A stretch of DNA of 64,000 nt from Persephonella sp. KM09-Lau-8 (lineage in GTDB: Bacteria > Aquificota > Aquificia > Aquificales > Hydrogenothermaceae). Of this stretch, positions 51,425 to 58,008 are shown piece after piece. The stretch spans positions 992,001-1,056,000 of the forward strand of contig NZ_JNLL01000001.1 in NCBI RefSeq assembly GCF_000703085.1, written 5' to 3'. Under the pieces are notes generated by a model that worked only from the letters and a program-made list of their open reading frames with translations, searched no databases and was not told where the DNA came from. Each line of letters begins with the position of its first letter. Position 1 is the stretch's first letter. Made by a program: the position numbers and the translations under genes.

Positions 51425-53416
51425 ATGGCAAAAAGTCCTTTTAGTATAAAACTACCCTTTGAACCTGCTGGAGACCAGCCCAAAGCAATAAAACAGCTTT
51501 ACGATAACCTGAAACACGGAGTAAAAGAACAGGTTCTACTGGGAGCTACTGGTACCGGTAAAACAATAACATTTGCCTCGGTTATAGAAAAATACGGTAA
51601 GCCTACCCTTGTTTTGACACATAACAAAACCCTTGCTGCACAGCTTTACAGAGAGTTAAAAGAGCTATTTCCTGATAATGCTGTTGAGTATTTTGTTTCT
51701 TATTACGATTACTATCAGCCAGAAGCTTATGTTCCTGAAAAAGACCTTTATATAGAAAAGGATAGTTCTATTAATGATGCAATAGACAGGCTCAGGCACT
51801 CTGCAACTAAAAGCCTTATAGAAAGACCTGATACTATTGTTGTTGCCTCTGTTTCATGTATATACGGACTGGGAACACCTGAGTTTTATGAGAAGCTAAG
51901 GCTTCAACTGTATGTTGGTCAACAGATAGACAGACAGGAGCTTTTGAAAAAACTTGTTGAGCTTCAGTATCTTAGAGATGATTTTTCATTTAAAAGGGGG
52001 ACCTTCAGGGTTAAAGGAGATACCGTTGAGATTATTCCTTCCCACGCAGAAGACAGGATAATCAGAGTTGAGTTTTTCGGAGATGAGATAGACAACATAA
52101 CAGAGATAGACCTTTTTAACAGGGATATAAAACAAAAGCTAAACACTACAGTTATTTTTCCGGCAAGCCACTATGTTATCCCAAGACCAGATATGGTAGA
52201 AGCCATAAAACAGATACAGATAGATTTGGAAAAAGAGGTTGAGGAGTTTAGAAGACAGGGAAAAGAGATAGAGGCCAACAGACTTTGGCAGAGAACAAAC
52301 TATGATATTGAGATGATGCTTGAGCTTGGCACATGCAAAGGAATAGAAAACTACTCAAGATATTTTGATGGTAGAAAGCCAGGAGAAGCACCTTATACAC
52401 TAATGGATTACTTCCCAGATGATTATCTCCTTATTATTGATGAGTCACATGTTACTATTCCACAGGTCAGGGCTATGTATAACGGGGACAGGAGAAGAAA
52501 GGAAAACCTCGTTAAATATGGCTGGAGAATGAAATCTGCCTATGATAACAGACCACTGAAATTTGAGGAGTTTTTACAAAAAATAGAAAGGGCTATTTAT
52601 GTATCAGCAACACCTGCAGACTGGGAGATAGAAAGAAGCAAAGGTGTAATAGTAGAGCAGATTATCAGACCAACAGGGCTTCTTGACCCTGAAATAGAAG
52701 TCAGACCGACAGAAGGACAGATAGATGACCTTATAAATGAGATATGGAATATAAAAGAAAGGGGAGAAAGGGCTATTGTTATTACCCTTACAAAGAAAAT
52801 GGCTGAAAATCTTGCAGACTATCTGGAAGAAAGGGATATAAAAGCTATTTATCTACACTCTGAAATAGACACAATAGAAAGGGCAAAAATCATAAAAGAG
52901 CTGAGAGAAGGGAAATATGACGTTATAGTTGGAGTTAACCTTCTTAGAGAAGGGATTGATATGCCTGAGGTTTCTCTGGTTGCTGTTTTAGATGCAGATA
53001 AACAAGGATTTTTAAGGTCTACAACAGCACTTATCCAGATAATAGGAAGGGCAGCAAGAAATGTCCATGGAAAAGCCATTTTATATGCTGACAAGATTAC
53101 CCCAGCAATGGAAAAAGCTATAGAAGAAACAAATAGAAGAAGAAAGATACAGCAGGAATACAATGAAAAATACGGTATAACTCCAAAATCTATTAAGAAA
53201 GAAATAAAAGAGCTTATATCCCTTGAAGAAATTGGTATTTACGAATATGCTGAGTATATTCCTGAAGATGTTGAAACAGAAGAAGACCTTATGAAAAAGA
53301 TAGAAGAGCTTGAAAAACAGATGTGGAAAGCAGCAGAAAACTGGGAGTTTGAAAAGGCAGCAGAACTCAGAGACCAGATAGAAAAACTAAGAAAATTAGT
53401 TGGTGTGGTTAAGTAA
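51425..53416 (+). CDS. uvrB: Excinuclease ABC subunit B
   Basis: 663 residues. UvrB of nucleotide excision repair with Walker [11 protein letters not shown] (38-47) and the damage-probing beta-hairpin [12 protein letters not shown]. Helicase motifs include [11 protein letters not shown] and the motif [11 protein letters not shown], and the C-terminal UVR domain (about 625-660) binds UvrC/UvrA. Length and motifs are complete. GAGAGGAAG precedes the ATG. Nothing else is on this strand until 53976. Confidence 0.97.
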   Translation: MAKSPFSIKLPFEPAGDQPKAIKQLYDNLKHGVKEQVLLGATGTGKTITFASVIEKYGKPTLVLTHNKTLAAQLYRELKELFPDNAVEYFVSYYDYYQPEAYVPEKDLYIEKDSSINDAIDRLRHSATKSLIERPDTIVVASVSCIYGLGTPEFYEKLRLQLYVGQQIDRQELLKKLVELQYLRDDFSFKRGTFRVKGDTVEIIPSHAEDRIIRVEFFGDEIDNITEIDLFNRDIKQKLNTTVIFPASHYVIPRPDMVEAIKQIQIDLEKEVEEFRRQGKEIEANRLWQRTNYDIEMMLELGTCKGIENYSRYFDGRKPGEAPYTLMDYFPDDYLLIIDESHVTIPQVRAMYNGDRRRKENLVKYGWRMKSAYDNRPLKFEEFLQKIERAIYVSATPADWEIERSKGVIVEQIIRPTGLLDPEIEVRPTEGQIDDLINEIWNIKERGERAIVITLTKKMAENLADYLEERDIKAIYLHSEIDTIERAKIIKELREGKYDVIVGVNLLREGIDMPEVSLVAVLDADKQGFLRSTTALIQIIGRAARNVHGKAILYADKITPAMEKAIEETNRRRKIQQEYNEKYGITPKSIKKEIKELISLEEIGIYEYAEYIPEDVETEEDLMKKIEELEKQMWKAAENWEFEKAAELRDQIEKLRKLVGVVK

Positions 53417-53460
53417 GTCCAATATCATTTGGCTGATAATAGCCCTTCTTCTCATAGGAA

Positions 53461-53832
53461 TTAAATAGTTGTTGGCTCCTTTTTAGCCGTATTTTTAAAC
53501 TGTAGAAGTTTCTGGAATAACTTAGTTGATATATCCTTAATTTTTTCTAGCTGTTTTTCTTTTTCTTTACTTTCTAAAATATTTTTAGAAATATTATGAA
53601 ATTCACAATGAAGGTCATAAATCTCTTTAAACAAAGTTTTCAGATTCTCTGGTAAATTTTCCATACATTCATCTTTTATGAGATCTATTGCCTTTCCAAA
53701 TGCACAGGAATGGCAGTCTGTTGGTTTGAATTCCAATTTTCCTTCTATTGCTTTTTCAAGTCTGTTTATATAAATTGCATGCTGAGATATATAAATATCT
53801 ATATCTTCAGCAAGCTCATTTATTTTTTTCAC
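53461..53832 (-). CDS. Stand-alone CZB (chemoreceptor zinc-binding) domain protein
   Basis: 123 residues, all helical. H18, C43 (in CAFGKAI), H75 and H79 (DLHCEFHN) reproduce the three-His/one-Cys zinc site of the CZB domain. CZB normally sits at the C-terminus of chemoreceptors or diguanylate cyclases and senses zinc or hypochlorite. Here it is free-standing, with an extra C40 next to the ligand cysteine. GTG start with GGAGGG five bases upstream. Downstream and convergent is uvrB; upstream is the sigma-28 promoter of a small membrane protein, which links it to motility by position. Confidence 0.8.
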   Translation of the reverse strand: MKKINELAEDIDIYISQHAIYINRLEKAIEGKLEFKPTDCHSCAFGKAIDLIKDECMENLPENLKTLFKEIYDLHCEFHNISKNILESKEKEKQLEKIKDISTKLFQKLLQFKNTAKKEPTTI

Positions 53833-53917
53833 AATTACCCTCCTATATATTTTTATATTTTTTATATTTAATAATAAGAAAATAACTATAAACTTTTATG
53901 GAATAAATCATATTACC

Positions 53918-53944
53918 TAAAGTTTAACTGTGAAAAACCGATAA
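53918..53944 (+). promoter_or_regulatory. sigma-28 promoter of a 44-residue gene
   Basis: TAAAGTTT at 53918-53925, with TAAA and exactly 15 bases before ACCGATAA (53937-53944). The -35 is a full match and the -10 seven of eight. Expected +1 is near 53951, 25 bases before the ATG at 53976. Confidence 0.75.
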
Positions 53945-53975
53945 ATTACTATAAATAAAAGCTAAGAGAAAAAAG

Positions 53976-54110
53976 ATGTTTACCGAAAGCAAAACAGAAC
54001 TTATGATATGGTTGTTCTTATTTATTACGCTGATTACTATTTTTTTACTGGATAATACTTTCTCTTCTCAATTGGAAACTCCACAGGTAAGTATCACAAT
54101 AAATTTTTAG
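53976..54110 (+). CDS. Small single-pass membrane protein (44 aa) under a sigma-28 promoter
   Basis: Forty-four residues: a polar start (MFTESKTEL), one hydrophobic helix (about 10-25, MIWLFLFITLITIFLL) and a short polar tail ending QVSITINF. A modest AAGAGA lies before the ATG. Coding status rests mainly on the near-perfect sigma-28 promoter, correctly spaced upstream; the leader contains no other start. I know no family for it. Position beside a CZB protein and the promoter class suggest a motility-linked membrane peptide. It converges with the 55-residue gene, overlapping by four bases. Confidence 0.55.
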   Translation: MFTESKTELMIWLFLFITLITIFLLDNTFSSQLETPQVSITINF

Positions 54111-54274
54111 GCATAAATATCTATTTTATGATTCCCTTCTTTTTTAGGATTTTCAATTTTTTTCTTTTCTGTTCTCTTTTTGGATTTTCTATAAACTGTC
54201 CACAGTCTTTTCTGAGATTTTTCATCCGTTACAGGTTTTATTCGTAAGACATTTGTAATATCTGGCCAATCCAT
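54107..54274 (-). CDS. Small basic protein (55 aa), unknown
   Basis: The minus strand encodes 55 residues from ATG at 54274, with an excellent ribosome site GGAGGT seven bases upstream. The start is MDWPDITNVLRIKPVTDEKS. The second half is very basic (RKSKKRTEKKKIENPKKEG), suggesting nucleic-acid or acidic-surface binding and disorder. No family is recognised. It is divergent from the porin gene and shares that intergenic region, including the 54348 operator. Confidence 0.55.
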   Translation of the reverse strand: MDWPDITNVLRIKPVTDEKSQKRLWTVYRKSKKRTEKKKIENPKKEGNHKIDIYA

Positions 54275-54347
54275 ATTTTATACCTCCCCCCTTCAAATAT
54301 CCCCTGTCGTTATTTTTAATTCTAAGAAAATTTTTAGATAAGTCAAC

Positions 54348-54393
54348 AAATATGATGTATATCATATTTAGGATTTATCTTGTTTAATATCAT
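54348..54393 (+). promoter_or_regulatory. FNR/CRP-shaped operator and promoter of the porin gene
   Basis: AAATATGAT-N4-ATCATATTT (54348-54369) contains ATGAT-N4-ATCAT, the FNR half-site spacing. TATCAT at 54388-54393 as -10 gives +1 at 54400 and centres the dyad at -41.5, the class II activator position. Confidence 0.5.
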
Positions 54394-54432
54394 CTAATTG
54401 AAATTAAATCTCAATATCATGAGGAGAGAACA

Positions 54433-55428
54433 ATGAGATATAGAACTGCCTTAATCTTTAGCCTGATTCTATCTGGAGCTACATTATCTCAAGAAACTCA
54501 AAAGCCTTTTATTCTGGAACATATGTTCCATGAGCACAAAATAGATTTTGTGAACTCAACTGTTTATCAACAGATAGATGGATATGCTGCGGTATATAAT
54601 AGTTCCCACATATTTTTTGATTTGAAATTCACTCCTGATGATGAAATTTTTCTCAATGCTTCTATAACCTTTGGGAATGGGATAACAAAAGAAACAGAAA
54701 AGGAAGGATATTCAATATCAACAACTGCAGATGATCTTGAGGATTATCTAAAAGATATAAATGATACAGGAAGAGATTACCTGTTAGAGCTTTTTTACCA
54801 GAAATCAATAGGGAATTTCACATTTATAGGAGGCTTAATTGATTCTACAGCTTTTATAGATGCAAATAGATATGCCAATGATGAGCATCTACAGTTTTTG
54901 AATTGTGCCTTTGTGAACAATCCAATAGCTGCTTTGCCTTCCTATAATCCAGGGGTATATATCCATTATCAGATCACAGGTTCCACAGGAATTTCCGGAG
55001 TTTATATGCAAAATAAACCTGACAAAGGAAATGTTGGTATAGTTGAGATAGAATACGAAACAGGAAATATTGGGATAAGACCTTATTACTTTTATGTTTT
55101 TGGAGGAGAAGAGCTTAAAGGTTTTGGTTTATCTGGGGATTATAGTTTTGGAAATAAAGGTGTGTTCCTAAGAATTGGAAATTCAAATACAGACCAGGAT
55201 TATTTTATCTCTGGTGGATTTGAAATTAGTAATATTTTTAAAGATGACAGAGTTGGTTTGGGGTATGGTTATATTCACGGTAAAAATGAGACAGATGACG
55301 TTCACGTTTCAGAGGCTTACTACAGTTATAGCCTGAATGAACATATTACTCTATCTCTGGACATTCAATATATGAAGGAAGTAAAAAAGGATTTTATTTA
55401 TGGAAGTAGACTATATCTATCTTTTTGA
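54433..55428 (+). CDS. Outer membrane beta-barrel porin (OprB-like)
   Basis: 331 residues with a signal peptide (1-19), then alternating amphipathic strands and a C-terminal aromatic signal YLSF for barrel insertion. The FGNGITKETEKEGYSISTTADDLEDYLKDIN loop and FIGGLIDSTAFIDANRYANDE segment resemble carbohydrate-selective OprB-type porins. An autotroph probably uses it for ions or small acids rather than sugars. AGGAGAG precedes the ATG. An FNR-like dyad upstream suggests redox or respiratory control. Confidence 0.75.
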   Translation: MRYRTALIFSLILSGATLSQETQKPFILEHMFHEHKIDFVNSTVYQQIDGYAAVYNSSHIFFDLKFTPDDEIFLNASITFGNGITKETEKEGYSISTTADDLEDYLKDINDTGRDYLLELFYQKSIGNFTFIGGLIDSTAFIDANRYANDEHLQFLNCAFVNNPIAALPSYNPGVYIHYQITGSTGISGVYMQNKPDKGNVGIVEIEYETGNIGIRPYYFYVFGGEELKGFGLSGDYSFGNKGVFLRIGNSNTDQDYFISGGFEISNIFKDDRVGLGYGYIHGKNETDDVHVSEAYYSYSLNEHITLSLDIQYMKEVKKDFIYGSRLYLSF

Positions 55429-55456
55429 AAAAAGAGGCCTAAAGGCCTCTTTTTTA
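55428..55456. terminator. Bidirectional terminator between porin and MFS genes
   Basis: GAGGCCT-AA-AGGCCTC flanked by A6 and T6 tracts. Confidence 0.92.
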
Positions 55457-56662
55457 CTTTTTTATTCTTTTTTCTTTTACACTTACAGGCATTTCAAGGG
55501 TCAATACAGTTATAAGCCATAGAAAAGTGATTATTCCAAGGAAAATAAAAACTGCTTTATGTCCATACTGGAGTAAATAACCAGCTGCAGCGCCACCTAC
55601 AAAAGCACCAAGAAACTGGGCAGTATTAAAAACACCGGAAGCAGTCCCTTTCACCTGTGGCTTTGCATATCTGCTCATAAGGGAAGGCATTATTGGCTCC
55701 AGCATCATAAATCCTGTAAAGTAAACAATAATAGCTATTATTGCAGGGACAAACTGGTTTTCAAATTCCATGAAAAGACCAAAAGAGAAAATAAGGATTA
55801 GGATGGCAACTATTTTTACCTCTTTTATCAAACCTTTTTTTTCTGCAATTATAGTTGAAGGAACCATTAAGGTTAAACCAACAAGAAACATCACCAGATA
55901 AACTTTCCATAAATCTCCTACATCCATGAATTGCTTTAGTATCAGTGGAGCAGATGTAAAAACAGCTGTCAGCCCCATATGGAGAACAAACATTCCAAAA
56001 TCCATTTTAAGCAGGTTTTTATCTTTTAAAACCGTTCCAAGATACGAACCTGTGAACTCTGCATCTTCATGGTGGACAATTACTTTTGGTTTTGGTAATC
56101 CCCAGATTATATAAGGAATAGAAATCAAAGCTAAAATTGCTGTAAACCCAAATACACCGGCAAGTCCAAAATGGGCAGCTATCCATGGTCCCAGAACCAT
56201 ACCAAAGGCAAAAGCCATTCCTATAGAAGCCCCTATTGTTGCCATTGCTCTGGTTCTGATTTCTTCACGGGTAAGGTCTGCTATAAGGGCAATAACAACC
56301 GAAGAAACAGCTCCCATACCCTGTAAAAATCTACCTGCTATAAGAAGGTATATATTCTCCTGCAGTGAAGCATAAGCAGCCAGAAGGCTACCAAAAACAA
56401 ATATTATTGTAGAGAATAAAAGAATAGGAATTCTTCCTATTTTGTCACTTAAAAGTCCATAAGGTATCTGGAAGAAAGCCTGAGTTAACCCATAGGCACC
56501 AATGGCAAGTCCCACAAGAAATGATGTCGCTCCTGGAAAATCATGGGCATATATACTTAAAACAGGTAAAACCAAAAATAGTCCAAGCATTCTCAGAGAA
56601 AATATTGCAGAAAGACCAAGGGTTGCTTTTTTTTCTACAGGTGTAAAATCTTTGTCTATCAA
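55454..56662 (-). CDS. Major facilitator superfamily transporter
   Basis: 402 residues, 12 predicted transmembrane helices. The MFS motif A-like loop GLLSDKIGRIPILLFS after helix 2 and GRFLQGMGA in helix 4 point to a drug/metabolite proton antiporter of the DHA1 type. The start is TTG at 56662 with AGAGGT seven bases upstream. The operator just before it is shared with the FAS1 gene. Substrate unknown; a toxic-compound exporter is the usual assignment. Confidence 0.88.
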   Translation of the reverse strand: MIDKDFTPVEKKATLGLSAIFSLRMLGLFLVLPVLSIYAHDFPGATSFLVGLAIGAYGLTQAFFQIPYGLLSDKIGRIPILLFSTIIFVFGSLLAAYASLQENIYLLIAGRFLQGMGAVSSVVIALIADLTREEIRTRAMATIGASIGMAFAFGMVLGPWIAAHFGLAGVFGFTAILALISIPYIIWGLPKPKVIVHHEDAEFTGSYLGTVLKDKNLLKMDFGMFVLHMGLTAVFTSAPLILKQFMDVGDLWKVYLVMFLVGLTLMVPSTIIAEKKGLIKEVKIVAILILIFSFGLFMEFENQFVPAIIAIIVYFTGFMMLEPIMPSLMSRYAKPQVKGTASGVFNTAQFLGAFVGGAAAGYLLQYGHKAVFIFLGIITFLWLITVLTLEMPVSVKEKRIKK

Positions 56663-56670
56663 TTAGACTA

Positions 56671-56702
56671 CCTCTCGGTTAGTATTTATTAACCTAATTA
56701 TA
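56671..56702 (-). promoter_or_regulatory. Promoter, operator and RBS of the MFS gene
   Basis: On the minus strand TATAAT (complement of 56697-56702) is followed by the dyad GGTTAATA-AA-TACTAACC (56677-56694, one mismatch) and then AGAGGT (56671-56676). The block parallels that at 10314-10346. Confidence 0.55.
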
Positions 56703-56754
56703 CTCCTCAAAAAATTCAAATTTAGTATTATCTATATCATAAAGCTTTAATCTT

Positions 56755-57348
56755 TTATATGAAGAATATCCAGTATTTTCTGAAAGTTTTCTTCTGTTTT
56801 ATTTTTTTGTAAACTTTTGCCGCTTCTATTAGCTTTTCTTTATCAAATTCTGGAAAATATTTGCTTCCTTCTCCTATTATAAATTGAATTAGCTGGGTTA
56901 CATTCTGAAGATTTTTAGAAAATTTGCTTCTTTCAAAATCAATTAGATACACCTTTAAGTTATCATCAACAAGAACATTTGTATATGGTCTGTGCATTTC
57001 CTCTTTGTTTATACCGAGTTTGTCCAGAATCCTTGCCTGTTTTAGAAGCTGGGAAATAAGAGCTTTTGCATTTTCTTTGTTGATTACCTTCTTTAATGGT
57101 TGTCCATGAATAAACTCATACGCTATAAAATCTTCACCAGCAATAACAAGTTTTCCACCTATGCCATACTGATTAACAATTTTAAGTATCTGGGCTTCTT
57201 TTTGGATATTAGGAATAAATTGTTCCTCAGAGGCAACCTTAAATGCCAGCTCTTGATTGTCTAAATAACCTCTATAAACCTCCCCTCTCCATCCTTCTCC
57301 TATTAGCTGTAGATTTTTTATTTTGCTTTTTATATCTTTAAATTTCAT
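56755..57348 (-). CDS. COG2112-type protein-kinase-fold protein
   Basis: 197 residues. Kinase N-lobe with glycine loop IGEGWRGEVYRG (16-27), lysine K37 and glutamate E51. The C-lobe catalytic loop reads MHRPYTNVLV (118-127), with P121 where kinases have the catalytic Asp, and the metal loop is DFER (137-140) in place of DFG. This DFER pattern fits the archaeal/thermophile COG2112 family of predicted Ser/Thr kinases. Phosphotransfer is therefore uncertain; it may act as an ATP-binding or pseudo-kinase. It overlaps the LOG-family gene by 11 bp. Confidence 0.75.
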   Translation of the reverse strand: MKFKDIKSKIKNLQLIGEGWRGEVYRGYLDNQELAFKVASEEQFIPNIQKEAQILKIVNQYGIGGKLVIAGEDFIAYEFIHGQPLKKVINKENAKALISQLLKQARILDKLGINKEEMHRPYTNVLVDDNLKVYLIDFERSKFSKNLQNVTQLIQFIIGEGSKYFPEFDKEKLIEAAKVYKKIKQKKTFRKYWIFFI

Positions 57349-58006
57349 ATTCGTAATGTTGTGAATAGAAATTCACTATTATATCCACTATCTCATCAAG
57401 GTCATCAACTATCTGGAACAACTCAAAATCCTCAGGAGATATGTATCCATCTGCAAGAACTTTATTTTTTATCCATTCTACAAGCCCATTCCAGTATTCG
57501 CTACCATACATAATAACTGGAAAAGGTTTCAGCTTTTTGGTCTGAATTAACACCAGTGTTTCCGTAAGCTCATCAAGTGTTCCGTATCCACCAGGGAATA
57601 AAACATAAGCTGTTGCATATTTGTTAAACATGACTTTTCTGGCAAAAAAATAGCGAAAGTTAAGTGTTACTGTTGCATAAGGATTGGGAACCTGCTCCAT
57701 AGGAAGTGTTATATTCAATCCTACAGAACGACCTCCTCCTTCCTTGGCACCTCTATTTCCAGCTTCCATTATTCCGGGACCACCACCGGTAATTATAGAA
57801 AAGCCTTTTGCTACCAGTTTCTTTGCAAGTTCTCTGGCAGCTTCGTAATACTTGTTTCCTTCTTTTACCCTTGCAGAACCATAAAAGGTTACCGCAGGTA
57901 TGAACTCAGGTAAAACTTCAAAGCCATCAACAAAATCACCTATTATTTTGAATAACCGCCATGCATCTTCCTTTTTTAGCTCATTAATAAAATATTTTTC
58001 TTCCAT
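57338..58006 (-). CDS. LOG-family nucleotide-binding protein (lysine-decarboxylase-like fold)
   Basis: 222 residues. TIGR00730/LOG-type Rossmann protein with GGGPGIMEAGNRGA (74-87) and the PGGYGTLDELTE motif (138-149). Homologues hydrolyse nucleoside 5'-monophosphates such as AMP or cytokinin riboside phosphates to the base and ribose 5-phosphate. They are often misannotated as lysine decarboxylases. Its GGAG ribosome site lies in the end of the giant TPR gene, and it is followed by the kinase-like gene, so the cluster is probably co-transcribed. Confidence 0.88.
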   Translation of the reverse strand: MEEKYFINELKKEDAWRLFKIIGDFVDGFEVLPEFIPAVTFYGSARVKEGNKYYEAARELAKKLVAKGFSIITGGGPGIMEAGNRGAKEGGGRSVGLNITLPMEQVPNPYATVTLNFRYFFARKVMFNKYATAYVLFPGGYGTLDELTETLVLIQTKKLKPFPVIMYGSEYWNGLVEWIKNKVLADGYISPEDFELFQIVDDLDEIVDIIVNFYSQHYEYEI

Positions 58007-58008
58007 CT

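Noticed and set aside
53400-53468. 22-codon hydrophobic frame overlapping the uvrB stop
   Set aside because: TTG start without a ribosome site, very short, and no promoter; a chance membrane-like frame is more likely.
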